64,000 nucleotides of DNA, taken from the NCBI GenBank assembly GCA_030704615.1, contig CM060733.1, positions 9,240,001 to 9,304,000 on the forward strand, in the 5' to 3' direction. Under the pieces are notes generated by a model. That model saw only the letters and a program-made list of their open reading frames with translations. It was not told the origin of the DNA and made no database searches. Positions within the stretch are counted from its first letter, which is position 1; every line of letters begins with the position of its first letter. Source of the DNA: Takakia lepidozioides (taxonomy: Eukaryota > Streptophyta > Takakiopsida > Takakiales > Takakiaceae). The position numbers were made by a program, and so were the translations under genes. This document shows positions 36,687 through 47,436 of the stretch, piece by piece.

Positions 36687-38282
36687 ATGCCCAGGGATAG
36701 AGGAGGATTCGAAGAGGCGATGACGAGTTTCAGGGAGTTCAGAGGGACGGAGGCATGGGGAGTGGAGGCGTGGAAGGCAATGTGTAGGGTACGAGAGGCG
36801 GCCCCCTTGATCCAATGCATCACCAACTTTGTGAGCATGGATATCATGGCCAACACGCTCTTGGCTGCTGGAGCTTCCCCAGCCATGGTGCATGCGGTTG
36901 AAGAGATCACAGAGTTTACAGCTCTGTCCAATGCGCTTTGTATCAACATCGGTACTCTGTCTCCAGATTGGATCTTCTCAATGAAGGTGCTTCTCTGCAT
37001 TACTGGAATCTTTATGGAGATATAGGCAGATAATGTAACCATCGAGTCACTACGTGCAATTCTGTGGTTGCGTTTCGTAATGATGGTGGGAGTACCATGC
37101 TATAACTCAGTCAGTGGGTTTTGCAAACAGAACTACCATTTATTTTACTAGCACCACCTGTAATTTTCATGTAAAATGTAGCATATCGAGTATCATTAAA
37201 TGGTTGTCTTGTTACCGGGAATAAGGAGACTCGGAAGTTTTCTTACTCTTTTTTATATACTTCCATGAAGGTTGCAGCAGCACGAGCAAATGAATTGCAG
37301 AAACCGTGGGTCTTGGATCCGGTGGGTGTTGGAGCAACCCGTTTTCGCACTGAGAAGTGTATCGAGTTGATCCAGTTGAAACCGACGGTAATTCGAGGGA
37401 ATGCTTCTGAAATTATGGCTCTTGTAGGGGCCACGACGGGATCGACAAAGGTTGTGCCTCAACCCGAGTTTCTGTATCCAATTTTGTTTGAAGTTATCAA
37501 TATCTTCTAGTTGATATTTTCAACGTGGCAGCAGCAACATGAACCTCGACACATCCTGTCTAGCTACAAAATGGTGCTTACAGCAGATTCACTTACAGTC
37601 TCTTCTTTCTTTCTCACATACACTCTTACACATCCAGGCTACTGTAATGAACATTGTGCTGTATACTATGATGGCATCTCATCCCATGATTCAAGACTTA
37701 ATTCTCATCCGCAGGATGCCATGGCAATTGCAATGACGGGCTGAGTTTCTTACTCCGGATGGCATGTCCCCATTATGAGCTACATGAGGTTTGGGACTAA
37801 GATGTTGAAAGGTTGATGTGGTTTATGGAGGGAATCTTGATTTTATTAAGTAGCTGTACATTCTAATTTGGCATGACCTGTTGACTTGCCAGGGGGTTGA
37901 TAGCACACAAGCCTCAACAGATGCTCTTGAAGCAGCTAAGGAATTGGCACGGGCAGCACAATGTATAGTTGCAGTTTCAGGGGCTGTGGATCTGGTGACA
38001 GACGGCAAGCGAGTATTAGGCGTTAGCAATGGGGTTGCACTAATGCAGCGCATCACAGCAACTGGATGTGCTGTCACGTCCCTCATAGCTGCCTTTGTGG
38101 CTGTCCATCCTGGGCGTCCATTAGAAGCTGCTTCCTTTGCATTGGCATTGTTTGGGCTTGCAGGAGAGATAGGGAATGAAAAGGCTAGTGGGCCTGCCTC
38201 GTTGCGTGTGAATTTACTGGATGCACTGCACTCGTTGGATGAGATATCTGTATCTTCTCGAATAAGAATTGCCCAAATTTGA
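36687..38282 (+). CDS. THIM: Hydroxyethylthiazole kinase
   Basis: Three exons, 36687-36986, 37271-37450 and 37893-38282, join in phase 0 into 289 residues. The enzyme (EC 2.7.1.50) phosphorylates 4-methyl-5-(2-hydroxyethyl)thiazole with ATP in thiamine salvage. Motifs seen: PLIQCITNFVSMDIMANTLL at residues 40-59, GASPAM, GTLSPDW, KPWVLDPVGVGATRFR, IRGNASEI (about 141-148), TKGVDST across the last splice, DLVTDGKR, and TATGCAVTS with the catalytic Cys at 219. A second in-frame ATG at 36720 would give 278 residues, closer to the usual family length, so either start is possible. No damage is visible. Confidence 0.92.
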
Positions 38283-38557
38283 ACGAACTGGGATTTCTGG
38301 CTTTTTGTCTTCAAGTCTTATTTATCATAACATGTGTGAAGTAACTTTGGTGCACAATCAGCGAATCCTAAGAAACTGTTTGAATTGTAACGGTGCTCTG
38401 CCTTTGTAGGTTACAGGTTTGGATGGGTAGATTGGCTATATTATGTGAGGCAAGTTTGAAGCAGATGTTGTGGTTCAATAACCTCTGCTTAATCCACATC
38501 TGTGGTGGTTACAGTCTCTGGGGCTTACTTCTGTCAATTGTCTCCGTTGCATAGTTT

Positions 38558-39400
38558 GTTCGTACATGTAGCACTCATTCCATACATCATGTGCTTCCAG
38601 AGTCTCTCTGTTTCAACTACCTGATTCTAGTCTCATCTGATGGTATGATGGTGGCTTTTACAGTTGTGTAAGTGAAAGTGTGGAGTCTCCAGCACCTGCT
38701 GCTAGTCTGGAGGAGCCCTGCCTAGGCACTGATGACTGCTGGCTCTATCCTTGACTTAATGTGTGTGTGCAAGTTGCGTTTAGTCCAATCACTCCCTTTT
38801 TCTTTGGGGCCTTTAGAGACTCTATTCTATTGCACAGAAGAATGCTGCCAAGGTTTCTTTTTGAGCCTGTTCTCTGCTCCCTTTATCTCTCGCAGTCTTG
38901 GCTTTCCAGAGTGTGAAGCAGCCTGGTTTGCTGGCATTGTAGGTGTCTCTCTAATGCTCTTGCTGTCAGGTAATTGGCTGTGTGACACATGCAGCAACTG
39001 CTTACAGCGTCTCATTCTGGTGCTCCTTGATTAGAATGCTGTCGCCAACTAGGCATCTCATCTTCTTGCTATTCTTGTGACATGAGCTCGTTCCTAGCCA
39101 AGGGCATCCAGCCTCAAGAAGCAGGAAATGTATGTGGTGGGGAAACCTTGTAACCTTCCAACACCACTACTGTTTACTCTCTTCCTGAAGCTTCAGTTCT
39201 CCTATGATACAGTGAAGAGTGGGATTCTTTCACCAAGCTGTGAACCTCTGACTAGTCCCTTGTGACTCGAGCTGGTTAGTCACTTCCCCTTCCCCTCTCT
39301 ATATTACGTGTTATCTGTGTCAGTTCTTTACATGCTGTCAAGTTTCTGCCATTGTGTTGTGTTATCAATACATTGCAGATCTTACATGAGGAAGTGCACA
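38558..39400 (+). pseudogene. Scrambled partial copy of the GT14 5' region
   Basis: Several blocks match the GT14 locus. TGACTGCTGGCTCTATC at about 38731 corresponds to 27970. TTGTGACATGAGCTCGTTCC at about 39073 corresponds to 28330. GCAGGAAATGTATGTGGTGG at 39121 corresponds to 29539 in exon 1. The exon 1/intron 1 boundary region (GAGTGGGATT..., then CTGTCAAGTTTCTGCC) at 39210-39355 corresponds to 29648-29775. Reading frames are destroyed. One block (38571-38660, like 28538-28620) lies in a different order, so the copy is rearranged. Confidence 0.65.
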
Positions 39401-41108
39401 TTTTTCTAGTATACATATGGAGTTGTACTCATTTGGATGCCGTCAAACCCTAGCAATCAATCAGTTGAGTGCAACTGCAAATCAGGTCCCTAATGACACA
39501 GGGCCCGCATCTCCAGCCACCAGAGTGTTCCCCTTCCACCCAAAAGATTCAAGGTCCAACACAAAATCCGCTTTGTAAATTGCATTGCCAGACAGCTGAC
39601 TGCAGGTATTGTCTTTGGACCCATCCAAGCTGCGTAAAGATGCTGCATCTTAGTTCTTGTCTTGGTCTATATCCTATATATATTATGTCAACTATAATCT
39701 TTGTAAATAAAATAATTTAGTTAACCGGTGGAACATAGACATCAACCATAGTACTCGATGAGAACCAGAATGGGTCTTTGTATTTATTGGTCTGCTCATG
39801 GAATAGGGCAACGTTAGGCAGTGCACTCATCATGTGGCACACGCCAAAATTTGTAAGCATGGACCAATCTCTATCTCAGTTTTGAGAGGAAGCATGTAGT
39901 CAATCCGCTCTACCTTAACCAAGTGTTTCATCACTCAAAGATGGAGGAAGGAAGTTCAGTTCAAGACCGATATCCATGGAAAAGGCACCATTGTGTTTCA
40001 ATTATTGTCTGGAGTGCCAAAAGAGATCGGTGTTCTCTATGTTTACAGTATTGAACAAAAACCTGTTGTTAGTTAGTCAGATGAAAAAGCCGACCCAGAT
40101 GAAAGATCAATTGGCACCCTTTGCTCCCTAGGTTGCTGTATTGATTTCTGAGATTTGGAGGCAGCTCATTCTCTCTGATATGTGGTGGTTATCTGATTTG
40201 TGAATGCAGCGCATGCGCCTGATGGGAATTTCACCAGCCATAAGTAATCTCAGCAGCCACCGACTAAAGAAAACCCGGAGGGGCCTCCAGGTGGGCAAGC
40301 AGTTCTAGTTTATCTGCACCAAAAGGGTGCTGGAATGAATGTGGGGATAGATTTTCAAGTTGGTGAACAGAGGTGCAGGACAATGTTCTTCATGTTCCTG
40401 AAAAGGGAAAGTGAGAGAATCTACTCATAGAAGTATGTTTCTTGTAGCCTTCTGGCCATAGACCCCAGTGCCCCGCCTCACATAAGCATGGTCTTGTTGT
40501 GTGTAGGCTGCCCATCTCTCTTACGTGGAATGCCAGGCGAAAGTACTCTGTATGTAGCAGTGGTATGGGCCATTGCTGCATGATCCACCTGCCAGTGTTT
40601 TGAGGGTACATGTAGTGATTATTATCATTAGATATTAGTGGGCATCTGACACTTTACAGCTTCAGGTTTTGGTGCACACTATGTTTTTGGAGCATATAGG
40701 GATTATATGCAGGTGCCCTTTTCTAAAGCATTGGGAAAGCAGACATGTTGAATTTTCTGGTAATCAGGTGCATTTTCATCATTCAATTCCTGGATAACAG
40801 GGTCTTGAAATGTGCTCAGTCGTTTATGAAGTTCTAGCGAAGTGGCTTCCTCTGTGTTTTCCCAGGGATTTGAATGAACTTGAGCTTGTCTGAGAGTGAA
40901 GGATGTCCATAAAATTACCATAGCTCGTACCAGCAACTGGGAATTGAGGTAACTAGTGCATTGTGGCGTTGAAGATTCTCCTGCGACTTTAGCAGCTGCG
41001 ATTTCGCATGCACTGTCCTGTTCATGCTGTGTGACGACGGTGTGCTCAGTGCTTCCGGCGTCAGTGGAATACCATGGCGTCTTCAAAGGCAACATTCTGC
41101 TCGGTTGA
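39401..41108. other. No gene recognised
   Basis: Open frames at 40390-40611 and 40703-41095 on the minus strand have no recognisable family. Nothing else stands out. Confidence 0.4.
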
Positions 41109-41798
41109 TCAGCCTCTGCCCTTCACGGCGTGTGTGGATGACGATGGTTTCGCCCTTAGGGAAATAGAGGAGTAGAATCTGTCAAGCCTTGCCATGCAAA
41201 GATCATTAATATCTCTGTTGTTGGTCCAGGTGAAGAAGGGGTTAGCTCCCATCGGGTCGCTGGGGGGTCCTTCTAATTCTGCCAAGCTGTGAGACTGGAT
41301 TAGAGATTGCCAGGAGAGGTCTTCTTCAGGGCTTAGGTGAGTTGCAGAACTCCCCATTCTGTCAGATTCCTTTTCTACCATGTTGAAATCACCCGCCACA
41401 ATCCATCTACAGATGTCACTGTGATACGCCATCTGGAGGTTTATCTTGGCCCAGAGATCCGCTCTGAGAAGAGAATCGTTTGGCACAAAACTTAAATGTA
41501 ACCATTTTTGTTTGACTAGGTATGGTAGATATTTGAACTCAAGCATACATAGAGCACTTACGATAGATTGCAATTCTAGTGTTTTTGCATACGAAGACAA
41601 AGAATGAAAAGAAGGTTTGTTGGGAGACTTCCTCCTTCCTCCAGGTGTCACGTCCTCTCCTCTGTTGAAAGCTCGTTCCTGATGTGCCTTCTCCTTAGCA
41701 CCTCTCTCAGGGTCAGTGTTTTGTTTTTGAAATTTTGGAAAATAACAAGAGTGGCTACTGAGTTTTGCAAGAAATAGCCATATTTTCTGTTCATCCAC
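41109..41798 (-). pseudogene. L1-type LINE endonuclease fragment, inverted
   Basis: The C-terminal half of this minus-strand frame is the endonuclease of a plant L1-type non-LTR retrotransposon. It has DSLLRADLWAKI, then the catalytic VAGDFNMV, then FFTWTNN and ARLDRFY. The upstream part (41480-41798) is not recognisable and may be a fused or rearranged segment. It lies 0.7 kb from LINE RT sequence on the opposite strand, with the orientation expected from twin-primed integration. Confidence 0.7.
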
Positions 41799-42099
41799 TG
41801 AAATTTGGATAGAATCACCCTCCTCTGGACTTTCATCAATGTATATTATCCATATTAGGCAAATTCATCCAAGATTTATATTTTATTTGAATTTTTTTGG
41901 CTATTTCATCCATGAGAAAACAGGGAATTTACAATTTACGACAAAATATTCCATTTTATTTTTTGAGGTCGAAAAAGTGCGAAGTTTCGCCAGAAATAAA
42001 AACACTGGTCAGGGTATATCTCTGGCTGAAGAACTTATGAGAAATAAATGGCAATTTTTCAAGTCTATTATGGATGAAAGTAGATTTCATTATTCACAA

Positions 42100-42370
42100 A
42101 AACTCCTGAAAAGGGGTGTGCGGCACCGCACACCTCTTTCAGTGGCACCGCACACTAACAGAAAACCCAAGCCCTAAACCCTAAAAACCCCAAAAAAAAA
42201 AAAAAAAAAACCCTGAAAAGAGGTTTGTGGTACCGCACACCTCCTCTTTCAGTGGCACCGTACACTTAAAAAAAACCCTAAGAAAACCCTTAAAACCCGA
42301 GAAAACAAGAAAAACATTCAGTGGCATCTGTGGGGAAAAAACCCTAGAAACCCTAAAGAAACGCTAAAGA
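42100..42370. repeat. Repeats with CCGCACAC palindromes and telomere-like CCCTAAA
   Basis: Two related blocks, at about 42110-42165 and 42213-42272, each contain an imperfect palindrome (GTGTGCGGCACCGCACAC in the first) and the phrase CTCTTTCAGTGGCACCG. They are separated by AAACCCTAAA-like motifs and an A18 tract, with more CCCTAAA/CCCTAGA variants following to about 42365. The CCCTAAA motifs match the plant telomere repeat but are few and impure. Confidence 0.55.
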
Positions 42371-42459
42371 ACCTCTAATTACCCATCCATATTATCAACT
42401 TCCTCTTAATTACTAATCTGGATTGGGGCCCACTGTCAATATCGCAACAATTGGTTGGA

Positions 42460-45061
42460 TCCATGGCAACTGTGCTCTACATATAACCTTGTCACTGGCA
42501 TGTCTATAGGGACATCCTGCCCGCGGTTATAGCTAACCACTATGCAAGCAATTCGGGCCAGGCTCTTGCCCTTTGGCTCCTGGATTTTGAAAAGGCCTTC
42601 GACAAGGTAGATTGGTCTTTTCTCATGGCGGTCTTGAAGAAATCAGGCATCCCAATTGGCTTTCGCCAGTGGGTTCAGATTCTCCTTCAGGGAGCAACCA
42701 GCAGAGTAATAATCAACGGGCATCTGTCCAAGCCCTTCATGCTACAACGCTCTGTCAGACAGGGGTGCCCTCTAGCGCCCTTTCTCTTCCTTTTTGTAGC
42801 TGATACCCTTGGTCACATGCTGGACAATAACACTCTAGTGAGGGGCCTCAACCTGCAGAACCCAAGAAATAACCACCACAAACAGGTTAAGGATTCCATG
42901 TTTGTTGATGACACATTTCTGCTACTGCAAGCTGACGATCCTTCCCTATCGGCAGCAGAAAGTACACTCTCTCATTTTTGCAGTGTCTCTGGATTTAGAG
43001 TCAACTGGTCCAAAACCAAAGCCATGCTTCTCGGTGACATCTCAAAATCTGCCATAGGGCCCAACCCTACCTGGGGACAACATCTAGGGCTTCAGTGGCT
43101 TAAAGAAGGTGAGCCCACCATGTTATTGGGGCACACTTTTGGTATCAACCTGTCTGAAGAGCAACGAATAGGCCACACAATTCAGAAGCTCAAACGCAAC
43201 CTGGCCTACTGGGGGTCCTGTCACTTGTCCATCACTGGTAGGGCATTAGTTGCCAACCAAATCTTGCTGGCAGGGATCTGGTACTTTGCTTCAACTTGGA
43301 GTCCTGGGTCGAAACTCATCAAGGAAATCAAGAGATTAATTAGGAACTTCATCTGGGAGCGGAGTCTTCCACCCACAATAAAAGGCCCCAAGTATCCTGG
43401 GCCCAAATATGTCTTCCAAAAAAAATGGGAGGCCTAGGTGTTTTGGATCCAGAATTGCAAATCAAGGCTCTTTTGGGAAAATGGATCCCCAGATTCATAG
43501 GGCCAGAGGACAGCTGGTGGAAGCTCATGGTCAATTCCACCATTTCCTCCTCCTCACCCTTGCAACAAGTCCTTGGCCCGCATCCAATCGCTGGCTGCTG
43601 CAAGGCTTCAACCACAAATCTCCTGGTTCCCCTCTTTGGTCTTCAATCTGGAACTCCTGGAATTCCCTCATACCATTCTTGAGGAAACGGGACCCTTCCA
43701 CGTTCCAGGAAACACTAAGACAACACATGTTCCTTAATGAACCTAACCCCTCTCTTCTGGAAAAACAAGAAGCTAAGAAATGGGCAGCTTGGGAATCTAG
43801 GGGTATCTCGACAGTCAACAATCTATGGGTCAACTCCCCCCAATTGCTACAGCAAGCTTTAGGGACCACCCGCCTTAGATCCGGGATTGCTCAAATCATC
43901 CTCTCCATCCCAGACACCTAGAAACTGATTCTCAAAGCAGGGCAAGGTGATTTTCATCCTGGTCAATGGGTTATGCACAATCCTCCCTCTCTACAGGTCT
44001 TCTACGTTTCCGTGGTTTCTCAGCAATTGTTCAAGGGCTTCTACTTCACAGCGGACGACCTCTCCGGACGTCTTTGTCTTTCCAGTCATGACCTAGTCAT
44101 AGTCCCTAATCTCAATTCCACCCTAGTTCGTATTTGCCAATGGACCTCCCAGGACAAAGTATTCAATCCTATTGCACCCAGAGGTATTAACACCCTTACT
44201 TGGCTTAGCAAGGGACCCTTCGTCTTATTTGGGAATTCTGGCATTTCAACATTGCAACTAGACCCATCAGAATGGAAATGGGCTTTCCAGGAAGAGCTCC
44301 ACCCCCTGTTCTCATACACTGCCAAGATGGGCTACAGAGCGATGCTCGGTGCAAGCCCTCCTATCTCAAAATGGGAAGGCAGATGGGCTCATGAAAACTT
44401 CAATCAGGAGAACTGGAAGGGCATTTGGACAACCATCTGGGATAAGACCAAGCCAGCCAAAATTAGTGCATTCTTATGGCAAGTGGCAAACAGGGTTCTC
44501 AAGGTGGGCCAATTTCTGAACTACAAAGATGCACTCCTGTGTCACTGCTGCACAAATCAGACAATAGAAATACTAGAACATTGCCTTCTCTACTGTCTGG
44601 CACCAGCATCCATCTGGCCGATAGTGCAATGCTTCTATAGCTCCTGGGAGGCATTGCAATTTGGATCCATGGCAATCTTACTTAACTATTACAAAAGCCA
44701 AAAATCCAAAGCCACTGACTGCCCTGTCTTTGAGTCTCTCAGGAGCTCGGTACTTTGGAACATCTGGAGAAGTAGATGTGCATGGGCAATCAACAATGAG
44801 AACACCTCTGTGTCAGCAATCTTAACTCTGGTTTTCTTTGATCTGTTGATTGCTGCTAAAAAGGCGTGGGCCACACTGTGTGCAGAAGCTACCAAGAAGC
44901 CTCAGCGTCTGCCTACCCTCATCTCTGCCTTCCGCACCACTTGGGGCAAGGAGGGAATCCTTTGTCGCTGCTATGATGACCTCACCTGTGTATGGGCAGA
45001 CAAACTCCCCTGCTGTTGGGAGGGACACAGAGGACTCCTCTTCGGCCTCCCCAGAATTTGA
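42460..45061 (+). pseudogene. L1-type LINE reverse transcriptase and zf-RVT region
   Basis: ORF2 of a plant L1-type LINE from the RT domain onward. In order: LALWLLDFEKAFDKVDW, SVRQGCPLAPFLFLF, the catalytic VDD motif in DSMFVDDTFLLL (about 42894-42930), FCSVSGFRVNWSKTKAM, LGHTFG, and the thumb region. The C-terminal zf-RVT part follows (IWDKTKPAKISAFLWQVANR, CHCCTNQTIEILEHCLLYC). Frame changes occur near 43425 and 43570, and an in-frame TAG lies at 43919-43921. It is dead as it stands but not very old. Confidence 0.88.
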
Positions 45062-45790
45062 AAGACCCGAGATCAACTGAAAACATGTCCGTTCGTCTTC
45101 TGCAATGCGGCTCCACTTCCATCGATAGCTTCTTGATTCATTCTGGCTCGGCTGCCTCTCTCCACCTCCCCTGATCAGCTCCACCGTCCGCCCCGTTCCA
45201 CTTCACAATCTCCACAGCGTTTTCCGTTTCGCGCCTACCCTACCCTCTCGTCTCCCCATCTATCTCGTTTTCTCCTTATTTTAACCCTAGTCAGGCACAT
45301 GTGCAAGTCTCTTTTGAGGCTTCTTCTTCTTGGCATGCAGAAGGCCAGTTTGCGCTTTTCCAATGCTTGGTCTTGGACTGGGAGATTTACTTGCACTTTC
45401 TAGCAGTCCTCTAGTCGACAGTTCGACTTAGTCTATGTCTTCTGTCACGGGGTTTTTTTTTCCAAAGGGGTTCACACACCCTCCCTAGGGCTCGTAAACC
45501 CAATAATAATAGGCAACACGCCGATAGAGCACTACTTCTTCTTACGGAATATCCGGGAAGAATCCTCAGTAACGAAGTTCAGTTATCTTGCATGGCTCTC
45601 ATGCGATATGCCTTATGGCAGCCTCGAGGGTTTTAATTTTTTCCCTCCAATAATTCAGCAATAAACTTACCAACCAGGGCCAAGTCCCCTGTTCTTCTTC
45701 TTCTTCTTCAAAAAAAAAAAAAAAAAAAAAAAAGTTTTGTCTCGGGTTGCCTGGCCCTTTTTTTTTTCTTTTTTTTTTTAACATTGATCA
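45062..45790 (+). other. Probable LINE 3' UTR ending in an A tract
   Basis: No coding sequence. A CTT repeat is followed by an A tract of about 25 bp near 45710-45734, which could be the poly(A) tail of the LINE. T-rich runs follow. Direct evidence for an element end, such as a target duplication, was not found. Confidence 0.35.
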
Positions 45791-46249
45791 GGGGTCAGCA
45801 GCTCTGGATGGAAATTGTATCTGACCTTCCCAGACTGGCCAGCCTGGTACATAGTCTCTTTATGTGTCTTTTGTGAATAAACTTGGAAATTAAACTTCAG
45901 CAATATTGATTGGACAACGCCCACACAAACTTGGGGGGCTTAATTTGTATTGGTGGGTGGGTCGCAGTGGCCAAAGTCCAAAAATTCACTTACAATTGCT
46001 AAATCCATGGAATCTAGAAATTTGTGGCGGTGAAGAGGTGTGAGGAAATTTCAGGTTTCCTTAAAGATGAATTCTGCTGGGACTTGAGAGCTGTCTTTCC
46101 TTTTTCTAGGAGTACATCTAAATCTCCAGAATATAGAACCTTCCACATGTCCAGAGATGTTGGGCAGGTCCATGGTTGGTAAGTTCATCCCAAAAGGTCT
46201 AACTGGTTTTCAAACACCCAAGCACATGGCTATTTCAGCTCAACATGGA

Positions 46250-46557
46250 TCGCGGGGGCTCGTAATGTTCCCCGTGCAAGTCAGGATACTAATGCCGCAA
46301 TTGAATCTTGGCACGGAAATTTGAAGGCTCGTTTAAGCTCGGGAAAGCAAAGGCTTGATGGCAGAAGAATTGATTGGCTGTTCAGCGAACTCGTGGGTCC
46401 TGTTCTAACCCACTATTGGTATAGTGATAACTTGAAATCGAAAGGCTTCAAAAGGAATGTACGACATGAGAAATTTATCAACAATGTTGTTTGGACTGCG
46501 AGGGAGATCCCTGACATCAATGTTCTCTCGCACAGTGCAAAAGACATTATAATATGA
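46250..46557 (+). pseudogene. MULE/SWIM-type transposase-like fragment 2
   Basis: The plus strand reads ARNVPRASQDTNAAIESWHG, then NLKARLSSGKQRLDGRRIDW, LVGPVLTHYWYSDNLKSKGF and WTAREIPDINV. The first motif repeats the end of the fragment at 5159-5473, and this copy extends beyond it. No upstream catalytic region or downstream SWIM finger is attached. Either this is a dead copy or one exon of a decayed gene. Confidence 0.5.
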
Positions 46558-47436
46558 ATCCTTGTCATCTCAAGCCCTCAGAGACTAGCAATGGTGATCT
46601 TTGTAGACAGTCACAGAAAGTATGACTGAAACTCAGAAGTGTTCAAATACCTCCTCGATTTTTTCTTCTCTTGCTAGGTGGGGAATGCAGTATCTGGGGC
46701 ATATGGTTGTTTGAGCCCAATCTGGCTCTATCACTATGTTGTCCTCGAATACAATGAATCACATACATCAAACAGTGTTTGTAGAGAAGAGTCTGGACCA
46801 CGAGAAAACCAACCATTACAGTTGCCAAAGCAAGCATTATATGATCTCTTCACCCTGAAGCACTGTTGCTTTCCAGTTGGAAGGTGGACGCCCTGTGGTT
46901 GTACCCAGAGCAACATGGTTGCTCCGACCTTGCCCAAGGTACCCACATATAGGTGACTAGTTGACTTACTGAACCCCATTTCCATAGCTGGATTGGCTAT
47001 TATGTGTGAAATCCAACATACATCTATGTGCTTTTGAACCCAAGATCACAACAACATGATCAAGCAGAGTACTGAAAAACAACCAAAAATGAACTTGGGA
47101 GTGAGAGTGATACCAAGAAGGCTGGGGAACCACCTTGGCTACAACTTGGGAATTGAATACAAAACTACACAGAAGAAGAACGGGGTCATACCACCAACAG
47201 CACCATCACCCCATGCCAGTCCTCATTGATGTATTTGTTCAGAGTCCACCCTGCTACTCAAGCAGAGATAAGGTAAACGATAGATCAAACCAGCAGTGGC
47301 ACTGCCAGGCACTTCCAAAACCAGCACTGAATTCATTGGCCTGTTAACTAAAACAAGAAGTTCTTCAATACTATATGCCCCTTTCGCACCAAGATCTGGA
47401 CCCTTGTACAGTCAGAAGAAAGCCGTATTACTCCAC
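46558..47436. other. No gene recognised
   Basis: An open frame at 46678-46956 starts just after an acceptor-like TTGCTAG but has no family signature. Confidence 0.35.

Noticed and set aside
40703-41095. 130-residue minus-strand ORF
   Set aside because: No recognisable motif, no convincing start or splice partner, and it adjoins LINE debris.
44822-45184. 120-residue minus-strand ORF over the LINE 3' end
   Set aside because: Shadow of the LINE zf-RVT coding strand; no family signature of its own.
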